Shown here: positions 1 to 8,809 of the stretch, piece after piece | Layout of the letters: the number at the start of each line of letters is the position of its first letter | Position numbering within the stretch: position 1 is the stretch's first letter | Assembly: GCA_001800675.1 (NCBI GenBank) | Contig: MGVW01000014.1 | Location: forward strand, 1-17,985 | Source of the DNA: Euryarchaeota archaeon RBG_13_57_23 | Lineage (GTDB): Archaea; Thermoplasmatota; Thermoplasmata; UBA10834 | DNA length: 17,985 nt | Reading direction: 5' to 3' | The notes under the pieces: model-generated | Seen by the model: the letters and a program-made list of their open reading frames with translations, nothing else | The model's database searches: none | What the model was told of the DNA's origin: nothing | Program-made: the position numbers and the translations under genes

Positions 1-516
1 ACCACGCTGACGACGACTCACTTGGCGGTGGCAGTCCTCATCGGGCTGCTCCTCAATCTCAACAGGGACGAGTGGTTCGTCGCCATCACGTTCGGCGTCG
101 TGATAGACGCCGACCATCTTTTCGCGGCTCCCAGATACATCTCGGACCACGGGCTAGGGGCGATCATCAAGCCCAGTTGGGACGATGCATCTGGGTTGCC
201 CTGGAAATCTCTCTTTCACGAGCCGGTCGGAGCGTTCTTCGTCGTGCCTCTTGCGATCGGCTGGCGATATATGGTCCCACTCATCTTCTGGGGAACACAT
301 GTAGCGGCCGACGAGCTGCAGATGGCCACTCTCGGGCACTCGGCCATCATCGAATCGGTGCTGCTCTCGGTTGTAGTTGCAGGAATATTGTACATCACAT
401 ATTCCCGGTGGAGCGCTCTGAGTCAGGAGCCGAGCTTCCAGCGTTTCCTGACTCAGTCCTGGGCGCAGGCCCGGACATGGTTCTCGCGGCTGGGCGCATC
501 TATCCGGGCGCCTTAG
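1..516 (+). CDS. Membrane protein, DUF457/YdjM-like (5' partial)
   Basis: The reading frame is open from base 1, so the start lies just outside the window; a TTG at 22 is only an internal candidate. About 171 residues are visible. They contain several hydrophobic segments, a His in the first segment (residue 7), an Asp-Ala-Asp-His motif at residues 36-39 at the end of a hydrophobic stretch, a later LFHEP segment, and WGTHVAADE. The spaced His and DxDH pattern resembles the YdjM/DUF457 family of membrane-bound putative metal-dependent hydrolases, whose substrate is not established. The family assignment is by motif only. The gene is convergent with the BASS transporter gene and their 3' ends overlap by 17 bp. 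Confidence 0.55.
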   Translation, partial: TTLTTTHLAVAVLIGLLLNLNRDEWFVAITFGVVIDADHLFAAPRYISDHGLGAIIKPSWDDASGLPWKSLFHEPVGAFFVVPLAIGWRYMVPLIFWGTHVAADELQMATLGHSAIIESVLLSVVVAGILYITYSRWSALSQEPSFQRFLTQSWAQARTWFSRLGASIRAP

Positions 517-1450
517 GATAGTACCTCAGAAGGAAGATCATCCAGACCACTTCGAAGACTATGCATATGGTCGCCGGGACCGCCACCAGCGGCACGAACA
601 GGGCGATTGCGAGTGTGGCGGTCAGGCCGAGGTTCTTGTAGCTCGCGTATAGGACGTAGGTCACCCTTGATGCCTTGGGCACGCCGAACCTGCGTAGGAT
701 CCCCTCTGTCCCGAGCCCAATACCGAAGGTCCTCACGACGCATGCGAGCGACATGATCAGGATCAACGCCGGCTCGCCGAGGAACGCATCCCTGTTCGAG
801 CCAGTTACTGCGAAAATGAGCAGCGCGAATGAGAGGTTCATGAACGACGTGTTGAGCGACTTCTCGATGCGCAACCTCATCACCGCGCGGGAAGCCGCCA
901 TGGGCAACACTATCAGCAGGAGCAGCGAGTAGACCAGGCTCACGCCGCTCACCTCAGAGCCGATCAACAGCCATGTGAGAATCGGCATCAGGGCAAGAGC
1001 CGCGAGGTAGTTCGCCGCTGTGGAGAACAGGGACTTCACGGTCTCGCCACCTAGCACGGTGGTGAACGGGACGATGGAGACGGCCGAGGGAGCAGCCGCC
1101 ATGAGAATCCATCCCCAGCGGTACTCGTCGGAGAAGAGGAACGCTATGGCAACGATGAGCCCTGTCAGGATCCCGTAGTTGATCCCCAGACAGATCAGAG
1201 CGTGACGGACCGGCTCCTTCCCGCGCGCTTCCCCTAGCTTCACGTTTGAAAGTGACAGCGTCATGAGGACTACGAGTGAGGCCATTGAAACCTCTTTCGT
1301 GTAAGCGGGGAATCCTCCTGTCACTAGTCCCAGCACGAGCCCGAGGGCCATCATCGCCGCATAGCTCTCGAGCAGTCCCGAAACCCTCATCCACTGCTCG
1401 AAGGACCAGTTGACTACAAATACTGTGCCAATCTGAGTCGTCACTGCCAT
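500..1450 (-). CDS. Bile acid:sodium symporter (BASS) family transporter
   Basis: This is a 316-residue polytopic membrane protein with about nine or ten hydrophobic segments and short polar loops. Family-like features are an APSAVSIVPFTTVLGGE stretch, equivalent to the conserved crossover helix region of BASS/SBF transporters, and an ASYKNLGLTATLAIALF stretch near the C-terminus, resembling the second crossover helix. BASS proteins move organic anions with sodium across the cytoplasmic membrane; the substrate cannot be read from the sequence, and an ACR3-like or other SBF-fold role is possible. The ATG start at 1450 lies about 6 nt from the transcription start predicted from the TATA box at 1479-1486, so the mRNA would be nearly leaderless. 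It is divergent from the DedA gene. Confidence 0.75.
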   Translation of the reverse strand: MAVTTQIGTVFVVNWSFEQWMRVSGLLESYAAMMALGLVLGLVTGGFPAYTKEVSMASLVVLMTLSLSNVKLGEARGKEPVRHALICLGINYGILTGLIVAIAFLFSDEYRWGWILMAAAPSAVSIVPFTTVLGGETVKSLFSTAANYLAALALMPILTWLLIGSEVSGVSLVYSLLLLIVLPMAASRAVMRLRIEKSLNTSFMNLSFALLIFAVTGSNRDAFLGEPALILIMSLACVVRTFGIGLGTEGILRRFGVPKASRVTYVLYASYKNLGLTATLAIALFVPLVAVPATICIVFEVVWMIFLLRYYPKAPG

Positions 1451-1478
1451 GGCTGGGAACCCTGGCGGCTATCCGAGG

Positions 1479-1486
1479 CTTTAAAC
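1479..1486. promoter_or_regulatory. Shared bidirectional TATA box (BASS / DedA)
   Basis: CTTTAAAC has the palindromic core TTTAAA. Its centre is about 29 nt from the DedA ATG on the right and about 32 nt from the BASS ATG on the left. It is the only TATA-like element in the 61-bp divergent spacer, so one box may serve both directions. The role is predicted from position and composition only. Confidence 0.5.
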
Positions 1487-1511
1487 GGTTCTCTTCGGTT
1501 ACTGATGGCAA

Positions 1512-2153
1512 ATGACCGTCCTCGAATGGGCGACAGATTCGATTATAGATGTGATCTCGAATCTCGGATATCCAGGCGTATTCGCTCTGATGATAGTTGA
1601 GGGGATCTTCACGCCTGTCCCCAGTGAGCTGATCATACCTTTCGCGGGATACCTCGCGAGCCAGGGGGAGATGTCCCTCGTGATCGTGATTGTTGTGGGC
1701 ACGGCGGGAGCTGCCATTGGCAACACGGTCGCGTATTTCATCGGCTACAGGGTTGGGAGGCCCTTGATAACCAGGTATGGTCGGATACTGAGGCTCGATC
1801 AGGATGATGTCCTTATCGCGGAGCGGTGGTTCTCCCGATACGGGGACGTCGCGGTGCTTCTGGGGCACGCCATCCCAGGAATCCGCTCTTTCATTTCCTT
1901 CCCCGCGGGGATAGGCAGGATGCGGCTCCGCAACTTCGTGGCATATTCGACGGTCGGGGCTATGATATGGACTACGGTCTTGGCCGTTGCGGGGTTCCTA
2001 CTGCTCGAGGAGTGGCGGACCTTCGCGTCGAACACCGAAAGCATCGATCTGTATGCCGTCATCGTGAGCATGGCTCTTCTCGTAGGCTATGTCTATTGGT
2101 CCAAGCGCAGGAGACGCAGCAGCACACGGGTCGAAGAGATGTCTCAGCCGTAG
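1512..2153 (+). CDS. DedA/VTT-domain membrane protein
   Basis: The product has 213 residues. It carries the hallmarks of the DedA (SNARE-associated, VTT) family: an acidic residue followed by PVPSE in the first re-entrant region (E30, residues 35-39), a glycine-rich AAIGNTVAYFIGYRVG helix near residues 67-82, and the conserved PGIRSFISFPAGI segment at residues 122-134 with its essential Arg. A final hydrophobic helix is followed by a basic tail. DedA proteins sit in the cytoplasmic membrane; members have been linked to lipid scrambling and envelope homeostasis. The ATG at 1512 falls within a few bases of the predicted transcription start, so translation is probably leaderless. The 3' end overlaps that of the ABCE1 gene by 10 bp. 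Confidence 0.9.
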   Translation: MTVLEWATDSIIDVISNLGYPGVFALMIVEGIFTPVPSELIIPFAGYLASQGEMSLVIVIVVGTAGAAIGNTVAYFIGYRVGRPLITRYGRILRLDQDDVLIAERWFSRYGDVAVLLGHAIPGIRSFISFPAGIGRMRLRNFVAYSTVGAMIWTTVLAVAGFLLLEEWRTFASNTESIDLYAVIVSMALLVGYVYWSKRRRRSSTRVEEMSQP

Positions 2154-3910
2154 TAGTACTCGCCCTTTGATTTCTGCTCTCTATCTAGGCGTGAGTTCTT
2201 CTTGTTTATCCTCGGCCTCGACGAATCTTGGTCCCTTCTGAAGGTTATCTGAACGTCTTTGAGGAACATGTTCATGCCTTCGCGCATTTCCAAAGGACCC
2301 TTGGTCGCTCCTTTCGCCGAAGGCTCTCCGCTAAAGACCATGAGCGAATCAGAAATCAGGTCTATCATGTAGACATCATGGTCCACTATGAGCGCGGACT
2401 TGCCGAGCTTCTCGATTGCGCGTCTGATGGTCTTTGATGTAACCATCCTCTGGTTGGAATCAAGGTACGCCGATGGCTCGTCGATCAGGTAGATGTCCGC
2501 GGTCTTGCCCAGGCACTCGGCGATCGATACCCGCTGGAGCTCTCCCCCGGAAAGGGTCTGCAAGTCCTTCTCCATGAGATACTTCAGGTTCAACGGATGG
2601 GCGATCTCCGCCTGGAAGAACCCCGATTCGTAATCCCTGCCCACATTCGCGGCCAACAGCTCCCTGACGGTGCCCTCGAACTCAGGCTTGATGTACTGTG
2701 GCTTGTAGCTCATGCTCACTTCAGTCGTAAGGTGTCCCGCCGTGGGTTTGACCTCACCCGCGAGCATCTTCACGAAAGTGGTCTTCCCAGTCGCATTGGG
2801 ACCCACTGCGCCCACGACTTCTCCCTTCTTGATCGTTCCTTCAGCTACATGGAGGGTGAAAGTCTTGAACCGCTTCGTCAGCGCGGGGAACCTGAGCAAC
2901 ACCTCGGATTTCCAGCCCCCTCTCGGAGGCCTCTTCTCGAAGACGATCTTGGTGTCCCTGAACCTGATGTTCTCCTCTCTCAGGTAGCCGTCCAAATAGA
3001 CATTGATGGCCGTGCGTACCGCGCGCGGCTGTGTCATCACGCCGTATGCGCCTTCCTCGCCGTACATGATGTGCACGAGGTCGGCAAGAAAGTCCATCAC
3101 GGCGAGATCGTGCTCTATGACCATGACCTGCTTCCTCTCGCTCAGTTCCTGGATGACCTTCGCGACCTCGAGCCTCTGATAGATGTCGAGATATGAGGAC
3201 GGCTCGTCGAAGAAGTAGATGTCCGCGTCCTTGAGGAGAGTCGCCGCAATCGCCACGCGCTGCAGCTCTCCTCCGGAGAGCTTCCCTATGTCTCTGTCGA
3301 TTACACCGCGGATAGCTACCCTGTCGGCGACCTCGTCAAGCCTTCCGTTGTCGTCCACTTTCTTGAGGAGTTCCCTGACCATCCCCTTGTGGAGTGCCGG
3401 GAGCTTGTCGACGTACTGAGGCTTCATGGCGGTCTTGATCTTGCCCTTGGACAGCGCGTCGAAGTAGTCGTGTATCTCGGTCCCAGCGTATCGTTTGACC
3501 ACTTTGTCCCAACTGGACGCGTGGTCATAGTCGCCAAGGTTCGGGATTATCTGGCCAGAGAGGATCGAGATGGCTGTGGTCTTCCCAATGCCATTAGGCC
3601 CCAGGAGGCCGACGACCTGGCCCTTCTTCGGGACCGGCAGGCGATAGAGCCGGAACGAGTTCTTGCCGAACTGATGGACCATCTCGCCTTCGAGTTCCTG
3701 CGGTAGGCCTATGATCTTGATCGCCTCGAAGGGGCACTTGTGGATGCAGATGCCGCAGCCGACGCAGAGCTCCTCGGAGATGAAAGGCTTGCCCGTTTCC
3801 CCCATGACTATCGCGTCGGTGCCTGTCCTGACGGGAGGGCAGTAGTGTATGCACTCCAGGTTGCACTTCTTCGGCTGGCATCGGTCTCTCAACAGGACGG
3901 CTATCCTCAT
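2144..3910 (-). CDS. ABCE1 ribosome recycling ATPase (RNase L inhibitor family)
   Basis: This 588-residue cytosolic twin-ATPase splits 70S ribosomes after termination or rescue, acting with aRF1 or Pelota. The N-terminal iron-sulfur domain has Cys11, 16, 20 and 24 and the ferredoxin-like CxxCxxCxxxCP at 49-60, enough for two [4Fe-4S] clusters. NBD1 shows Walker A GPNGIGKTT (104-112), signature LSGGE (211-215), Walker B ending D235-E236 and switch His267. NBD2 shows GPNATGKTT (370-378), LSGGE (453-457), D477-E478 and His511. All catalytic residues are present. I chose the ATG at 3910 because the first iron-sulfur motif begins 10 residues later. The open frame extends 83 codons further upstream, but that part is antibody-of-frame sequence inside the upstream M3 peptidase gene, and a TATA-like box sits about 28 nt before 3910. 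Confidence 0.97.
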   Translation of the reverse strand: MRIAVLLRDRCQPKKCNLECIHYCPPVRTGTDAIVMGETGKPFISEELCVGCGICIHKCPFEAIKIIGLPQELEGEMVHQFGKNSFRLYRLPVPKKGQVVGLLGPNGIGKTTAISILSGQIIPNLGDYDHASSWDKVVKRYAGTEIHDYFDALSKGKIKTAMKPQYVDKLPALHKGMVRELLKKVDDNGRLDEVADRVAIRGVIDRDIGKLSGGELQRVAIAATLLKDADIYFFDEPSSYLDIYQRLEVAKVIQELSERKQVMVIEHDLAVMDFLADLVHIMYGEEGAYGVMTQPRAVRTAINVYLDGYLREENIRFRDTKIVFEKRPPRGGWKSEVLLRFPALTKRFKTFTLHVAEGTIKKGEVVGAVGPNATGKTTFVKMLAGEVKPTAGHLTTEVSMSYKPQYIKPEFEGTVRELLAANVGRDYESGFFQAEIAHPLNLKYLMEKDLQTLSGGELQRVSIAECLGKTADIYLIDEPSAYLDSNQRMVTSKTIRRAIEKLGKSALIVDHDVYMIDLISDSLMVFSGEPSAKGATKGPLEMREGMNMFLKDVQITFRRDQDSSRPRINKKNSRLDREQKSKGEYYYG

Positions 3911-3933
3911 CGTTCGGTAGAAGGCCCGAACCC

Positions 3934-3942
3934 CATAAAAAT
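3934..3942 (-). promoter_or_regulatory. TATA-like box for ABCE1
   Basis: On the minus strand this reads ATTTTTATG, directly after the M3 peptidase stop codon and centred about 28 nt before the ABCE1 ATG at 3910. The spacing predicts a leaderless ABCE1 transcript made independently of the upstream gene. Confidence 0.45.
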
Positions 3943-3945
3943 CTA

Positions 3946-5448
3946 TCAGCTCGATTCCCGCAGCCCGCGCTCTATCTCGCCCAGGATGGGTTCCACATCC
4001 AGGTCGGCATAGCCAATGGTCTTCACGAGCTCGTCTGCGGTGTACTTCTGCCCGTAGGACCACAGCTCCTTGAGGTACTTGCCAGCCTTCTCGTTCCTGA
4101 ACCAGTCCTCTCCGAACTCCTCCTCGAGGGCAGCCCTTATCTGGCCTTCGAGGATCCAAGCCCTTAGGTACCCCGCGCAGTAGAAAGCGTCGTCGACGTC
4201 TTCGAGGTAATGCAGGTCGGTGTGCCTGAACTTGAGGGCCTTCTGGAGGCAGCTCCTGTAGACCTCTCCGAACTCGGAGGAGACCCTGGCGTTGTGGAGC
4301 TTGATCTCATAGATCAGCTTCGCGGCATATCTCCTGAGGAACATGAGCTTGTTGACGAGCGTGAACCTCCGGTACTCCTCGGTGCTGTCCATCCCCAACA
4401 CATCGGTCAACCACAGCTTGTTGCAGGGTAAGTAGTTGAAAAGGAACGCGAAGGACTCGGTGACGGAGTTGTCGCCCAGATACCGGTACTCCGCCGGGTG
4501 GTCCTTCTTCGTGTGGCCGAAGTGCCACGCGTGCCCTCCCTCGTGGAAGAACGCATCGTAGTCCCTCCATCCGCCTGAGGGCATGATAACCAGACGGACG
4601 TCCTGGGGTACGCTCACAGGAGCGCAGAACGCCCTCGGGCTCTTCTTCGGACGCTCCTCCATGTCTATCTTGATGTTCTTGGACCGCTTGGGCTCGAGGC
4701 CCATTCCGTCAAGTGTCTTGAAGAAAGCGTCGACGAGCTTGTCCTTGGCGAATATCCCGTCGAATTCCTCTCCTCGGAAGGCGTAGGGAATGTCGAAGCT
4801 CCAGGCCTCGGACAGGGCCGTGCCCGCTCGCTTCTGCAGGAGGTCGTCCATCGAATCGACATAGAGCTTCTCGGTCCGCCTGAGGAGCTCCTCCATCTGG
4901 TCCTCGAAGGCGATATAGTCGATGCCCTTGAGCGAGGAGCACATGTCGCGATAGTTCTTGAAGCCAAGGGTCGAGGAGAGGTCATGAACGGTGCCCATCC
5001 GCTCGAGCAGGATCTCGTTCAGCTTCTTCGTCTCCACGAGCTTGCTCTCAAACAACTTCCTCCTCTTGTCGTGAGACGGTTCGTTCCTGATCTTGATCGG
5101 GAGCAGCCTGTACGGTATCTTCTCGCCGTCACATTCGACGACGGACTGCGTTTCGAGAGTGTTCGCCCTGTCGCTGAGCTCCTTGATGGCGCTGTCCGCG
5201 TATCCGAAGGTCACGAATTCCCGCAGGTACTTCTGCCATCTGCTGTCTTCCGTCCCTCGGGTCGACTCGTCGCTCTCTTTTGTCAGCGCGATGGCTTCTG
5301 CGGAGAACAGATGCGCGTACTTCTCGTAGATAGGAACGGTGGCGATGTCGTCCTTGAGTCCGGCGAAGTTCTGGTAGAACTCCTCCATGAGCTCTCTCTG
5401 GAAAGGTTCGAGATCCTCTCGCAGTCCCTCGATGGTCAGGGAGACCAT
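3946..5448 (-). CDS. M3 family oligopeptidase (PepF-like zinc metallopeptidase)
   Basis: The product has about 500 residues, mostly helical. The zinc site is HEGGH at residues 302-306 (H302, E303, H306), followed 25 residues later by E331 in NSVTES, the spacing of M3 (thimet/oligoendopeptidase F) enzymes. These cytosolic enzymes cut short peptides. No signal peptide is seen. The start is uncertain. ATG 5448 gives MVSLTIEGLRED; ATG 5523 would add 25 residues and leave only 18 bp to metG. I prefer 5448 because the extra segment contains the TATA-like box at 5501-5508, from which transcription would begin near 5479. A still longer frame to 5604 runs into metG and is unlikely. It lies 35 bp upstream of ABCE1 on the same strand. 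Confidence 0.92.
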   Translation of the reverse strand: MVSLTIEGLREDLEPFQRELMEEFYQNFAGLKDDIATVPIYEKYAHLFSAEAIALTKESDESTRGTEDSRWQKYLREFVTFGYADSAIKELSDRANTLETQSVVECDGEKIPYRLLPIKIRNEPSHDKRRKLFESKLVETKKLNEILLERMGTVHDLSSTLGFKNYRDMCSSLKGIDYIAFEDQMEELLRRTEKLYVDSMDDLLQKRAGTALSEAWSFDIPYAFRGEEFDGIFAKDKLVDAFFKTLDGMGLEPKRSKNIKIDMEERPKKSPRAFCAPVSVPQDVRLVIMPSGGWRDYDAFFHEGGHAWHFGHTKKDHPAEYRYLGDNSVTESFAFLFNYLPCNKLWLTDVLGMDSTEEYRRFTLVNKLMFLRRYAAKLIYEIKLHNARVSSEFGEVYRSCLQKALKFRHTDLHYLEDVDDAFYCAGYLRAWILEGQIRAALEEEFGEDWFRNEKAGKYLKELWSYGQKYTADELVKTIGYADLDVEPILGEIERGLRESS

Positions 5449-5500
5449 GCCGGAATAATCGCCGTCATCGTTGATATTCGTTTGCGTGATGACCACGCTA

Positions 5501-5508
5501 GTTTTAAG
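5501..5508. promoter_or_regulatory. Shared TATA-like box (M3 peptidase / metG)
   Basis: GTTTTAAG, with near-palindromic core TTTTAA, is the only TATA-like element between the divergent genes. Rightward it predicts transcription from about 5531, just before the metG ATG at 5542. Leftward it predicts transcription from about 5479, consistent with the M3 start at 5448 but not with 5523. Confidence 0.4.
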
Positions 5509-5541
5509 TGCGCCACCCTCCATGATGGGCGGCTGTTCAAG

Positions 5542-7746
5542 ATGTCTAGGATGCTGGTATGCGTGGCATGGCCGTATGCGAACGGCCCCATCCACGTCGG
5601 GCATGTGACGGGCTCCATACTTCCAGCGGACATCTTCGCCCGGTTCAATCGGATGATCGGAAACGAGACGATCATGGTCTCAGGGTCGGACATGCACGGC
5701 GCCCCGATCACGGTCCTTGCGGACAAGGAGAAGGTCTCCGCCGAGGCGATCGCGAACAAGTATCACACCATCAACTCGAAGGCGATACTGGAGATGGGAT
5801 TCCAGTACGACCTCTACACGAGCACGCACACGAGGAACCACGAGGTGGTCTCGCAGGACTTCTTCATGAAGCTGCTGGAGAAGGGTCACCTGGAGAAGAA
5901 GTCCACTCCGCAGTTCTACTGCGACAGCTGCAAACGCTTCCTGCCTGACAGGTACGTCGAGGGCAAGTGCCCCCACTGCGCATACGAGCGCGCGCGCGGA
6001 GACCAATGCGACTCGTGCGGCAAGGACCTGAACGCGAGCGAGCTGATAGATGCCCGATGCCAGCTCTGCGGGGCAACCCCTGAGTTGAAGCAGACGGAGC
6101 ATTACTTCCTCCAGCTCTCCCACTTCACGGACGAGCTGATCGCGTATGCGCAGAAGAGCCCGCACTGGCGCCCGCACGTGAGGGCGTTCACGATCAACGT
6201 GCTCAAGGAGGGCCTCGTGGACAGACCGATCACGAGGGACATCTCGTGGGGCGTTCCGGTACCCGTCAAAGGGTTCGATGACAAGAGGATCTATGTGTGG
6301 TTCGAGGCGGTCATCGGATACCTCTCTGCATCCACTGAGTGGGCCAAGCTCGAGAACAGGCCGGACGAGTGGAAGAAGTACTGGATGGATGAGTCCAGCA
6401 AGTCATATTACTTCCTGGGAAAGGACAACATAGTGTTCCACACGATCATCTGGCCCGCGATGCTGATAGGGTATGGTGGGCTCAACCTGCCTTACGATGT
6501 CCCGGCCAATCAATACATGACCTTCGAGGGCCAGAAGTTCTCGAAGAGCATGGGCGTGAGCATAGACATCCCGGATATGCTCGCGAAGTTCAGGCCGGAT
6601 GTGATCAGGTTCTACTTGACCGCGAACATGCCGGAGATGAAGGATAGCGAGTTCTCCTGGGAGGACTTCGCATCCAGGGTCAACAACGAGCTCGTTGCCA
6701 CCTACGGGAATTTCTTGCACAGGGCCTTGTCATTCGTTTGGAAGAACTACGGGGAGATACCTGTCAAGGGCCAGCTCGACGAGCGCGATAAGGCGGCGCT
6801 GGAGCGCATCGCGAAGGCGGAAAAGGAGGTCAGAGGGGCCTTGTCCGCGTGCGAGTTCAAGAGGTCGCTCAAGGAGGTCATGGACCTCGCGCAGTTCGGA
6901 AACCAGTACTTCGACTCGGTCGCACCGTGGTCGCTGGTCGGCACGGACAAGGCGAAGTGCGGCACTGCTCTCCATGTGAGCCTGCTCATATCCAAGGCCC
7001 TGGCTGTCCTGGCGTTCCCATTCATGCCATTCTCGTCGGAGAGCATCTGGAGCCAGCTCAAGATGGAGGGTACTCTGGAGCAAGCTGGTTGGAAAGGCCT
7101 CGAGATGCCTTTGAAGGAGGGAGCGAAGTTGGAGAAGCCCGCGCCTCAGTTCGCGAAGATCGAGGTGAAGTCCGGAGGGGACTTCCAGCAGTTCTCCGCC
7201 CTGAACCTGAAGATAGGCAAAGTGGTGGACGTGCAGCCACACCCGAACGCCGACAAACTGTATCTGATGAAGGTGGACATCGGCAAGCAGATCACGATGG
7301 TCAGCGGGCTCAAGGAATTCTACACTGCTGAGCAGCTTAAAACGAAGACGCTCGTCATCGTGACGAACCTCGAGCCTGCCACGATCCGCGGGGTGAAATC
7401 GGAGGGGATGCTATTGGCGGCGGAGGAGGGGCACAAGCTGGCGCTGCTGACCCCGGAGAAGGATCTGCCCACTGGCACGCAGGTGTCGAGCGGGATGGAG
7501 CCTGGCCAGAAGCAACTCAGCTTCAAGGAGTTCCAGAAGCTCGAGATACGCGCGGGCACAGTGTCTGGCGACCCGGCTATGCTTGACCTCGGGTCGAGGA
7601 AGGTCAGATGCATCATCGACCAGCCTTCGGGCGGGAAGAAGTATGCCGCCTTCGTGGCTGGGGACAAGGCCTTGGTGCTTCACGCTGCCGACAAGACGAA
7701 GATCGTCTTCGATTCGGACATACCGGTCGGTGCGAAGATAAGATGA
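5542..7746 (+). CDS. metG: Methionyl-tRNA synthetase
   Basis: This 734-residue class I synthetase charges tRNA-Met. PYANGPIHVGHV at residues 11-22 is the HIGH motif, and KFSKS near 332-336 is the KMSKS motif. The connective peptide carries two zinc knuckles: CxxC pairs at C127/C130 with C143/C146, then CDSC and CQLC further on. An anticodon-binding helical domain follows, then an EMAP-II/Trbp111-like tRNA-binding OB fold at about 549-651 with the classical HPNADKLY, VSGL and SEGMLLAA signatures. A further segment at about 661-734 starts FQKLEIRAGTV and looks like a second, degenerate OB fold. The ATG at 5542 was chosen from the HIGH motif position and the TATA box; ATG 5551 is possible. An open frame running upstream to 4984 is antisense to the M3 gene and is not part of it. 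Confidence 0.97.
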   Translation: MSRMLVCVAWPYANGPIHVGHVTGSILPADIFARFNRMIGNETIMVSGSDMHGAPITVLADKEKVSAEAIANKYHTINSKAILEMGFQYDLYTSTHTRNHEVVSQDFFMKLLEKGHLEKKSTPQFYCDSCKRFLPDRYVEGKCPHCAYERARGDQCDSCGKDLNASELIDARCQLCGATPELKQTEHYFLQLSHFTDELIAYAQKSPHWRPHVRAFTINVLKEGLVDRPITRDISWGVPVPVKGFDDKRIYVWFEAVIGYLSASTEWAKLENRPDEWKKYWMDESSKSYYFLGKDNIVFHTIIWPAMLIGYGGLNLPYDVPANQYMTFEGQKFSKSMGVSIDIPDMLAKFRPDVIRFYLTANMPEMKDSEFSWEDFASRVNNELVATYGNFLHRALSFVWKNYGEIPVKGQLDERDKAALERIAKAEKEVRGALSACEFKRSLKEVMDLAQFGNQYFDSVAPWSLVGTDKAKCGTALHVSLLISKALAVLAFPFMPFSSESIWSQLKMEGTLEQAGWKGLEMPLKEGAKLEKPAPQFAKIEVKSGGDFQQFSALNLKIGKVVDVQPHPNADKLYLMKVDIGKQITMVSGLKEFYTAEQLKTKTLVIVTNLEPATIRGVKSEGMLLAAEEGHKLALLTPEKDLPTGTQVSSGMEPGQKQLSFKEFQKLEIRAGTVSGDPAMLDLGSRKVRCIIDQPSGGKKYAAFVAGDKALVLHAADKTKIVFDSDIPVGAKIR

Positions 7747-8405
7747 AGCTAGATCTGCACATCCACTCGAATCATTCCAGAGATGCATCTGGAAGTCCGA
7801 AGGACATTTTGAGGTTGTGCAGGATGGTAGGCCTTGACGGTTTTGCCATCACCGACCACAACGCGATCGAAGGCTCTTTGGAAGCGTTTTCGGCAGCCAA
7901 GGCTGAGGGTGCGATCGTGGTGAGAGGCGTGGAGGTGTCTTCGTCTGAGGGTCACGTACTGGCATTCGGCGTCGGAGAGTTGATCCCCCGGGGATTGACA
8001 GCCGCTGAGACCATCGAGAAGATACATGCTGCTGGAGGAGTATGCGTCGCCGCGCATCCCAAGAGGTTCCCATCCGGAGTAGGTCTCGAGCTCGCAAAGA
8101 CCGGAAAGTTCGACGGCATCGAGGTCATAAACAGCGGATCATCGAGGAGGAGCAACCGGCTCGCAAGGAAAGTCGCTGAGGAGAAAGGTTTCGCGGTCAC
8201 GGCGGGAAGCGACGCCCACGCTTTGGAGCAAGTGGGCAGGGCCTACACCATCGTCGACACTGTCGGCTCGGAGGACGATGTCATCGAGGCCATCAGAAAG
8301 GGGTCGACGAGAGCTGGAGGCAGAAGCAGAACCAGTGTCGAGGGCGTCCGATATTCCTGGGAGACTCTGGTAGAATGGCTGAGAGGGGATTTTCGAAGGC
8401 TCTAG
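7743..8405 (+). CDS. PHP-domain metal-dependent phosphoesterase
   Basis: The product has 220 residues. PHP metal ligands are all in place: H6 and H8 in DLHIH, D38-H39 in ITDHN, E64 in GVEVSS, H71, H105 in AAHPKR, and D157 and H159 in GSDAH. PHP proteins hydrolyse phosphoesters; relatives include histidinol phosphatase and the TrpH/RNase AM group, but the size here fits the short stand-alone archaeal form, whose substrate I cannot name. The ATG at 7743 overlaps the metG TGA (ATGA), giving a metG-PHP operon with translational coupling. Its stop overlaps the stop of the convergent Roadblock gene in a CTAG. Confidence 0.88.
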   Translation: MKLDLHIHSNHSRDASGSPKDILRLCRMVGLDGFAITDHNAIEGSLEAFSAAKAEGAIVVRGVEVSSSEGHVLAFGVGELIPRGLTAAETIEKIHAAGGVCVAAHPKRFPSGVGLELAKTGKFDGIEVINSGSSRRSNRLARKVAEEKGFAVTAGSDAHALEQVGRAYTIVDTVGSEDDVIEAIRKGSTRAGGRSRTSVEGVRYSWETLVEWLRGDFRRL

Positions 8406-8761
8406 ATCTTCTCTGCGATCTTCGAGGCGAAATCTTTCGCCTTTGCAGCAAGGTCCTGCGTCGGGACGTCCTTCGATGCCGTGATGACCAGTAACGCCCT
8501 TGCCCCGGCGCTGACGAGCATCATCCTGCCCCTGGTGAGCTCGATGGCGACATACTGGAGTTTGTCCTTCAGTTCCCCAGTCGCCGTCTCCGCGGCACCG
8601 AGCAGTATCGCCGACATGGCGACAAAAGTCTCCAGGTGAACCCCTTTCGGGGCGTCCCCTGCTATGTGCATCCCACTCCGAGAGACCACCGTCACCTCGT
8701 ACACTGACGGGATTGAGCGGATCTCGTCCAAGACTTCTTCGAGGGCAAGATATTCTACCAT
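8402..8761 (-). CDS. Roadblock/LC7 domain protein
   Basis: This 119-residue cytosolic protein has a typical Roadblock/LC7 pattern: an N-terminal amphipathic helix (LEEVLDEIRSIPSVYEVTVV), a SRSGMHIAGD turn, a long Ala-rich helix, LQYVAIELTRGRMMLVSAG strands and a C-terminal helix. Such proteins (MglB, archaeal Roadblock) usually dimerise and act as regulators or scaffolds for Ras-like GTPases. No GTPase gene is visible nearby, so the partner is unknown. The frame can be extended to a TTG at 8794, but the ATG at 8761 is preferred because the TATA box at 8810-8818 predicts transcription starting near 8788. Confidence 0.85.
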   Translation of the reverse strand: MVEYLALEEVLDEIRSIPSVYEVTVVSRSGMHIAGDAPKGVHLETFVAMSAILLGAAETATGELKDKLQYVAIELTRGRMMLVSAGARALLVITASKDVPTQDLAAKAKDFASKIAEKI

Positions 8762-8809
8762 GGGTGTCCAGCTCTCCCTCTGACCAGTGTCCAATGATGA
8801 GTTGGGGAG

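Noticed and set aside
954..1868. A 304-codon leftward frame
   Set aside because: It crosses both the BASS and DedA genes and their promoter, with an Arg/His-rich composition and no motif.
2597..3196. A 199-codon rightward frame
   Set aside because: It is the complement of ABCE1, whose ATPase motifs are unambiguous; GC-rich genes give long antisense frames.
3911..4159. An 83-codon N-terminal extension of ABCE1
   Set aside because: It lies inside the M3 peptidase coding region, has low-complexity Arg/Gly-rich content, and the family begins at the MRIAV methionine.
4984..5541. A long N-terminal extension of MetRS
   Set aside because: It is antisense to the M3 peptidase; the synthetase core starts with the HIGH motif region at 5542.
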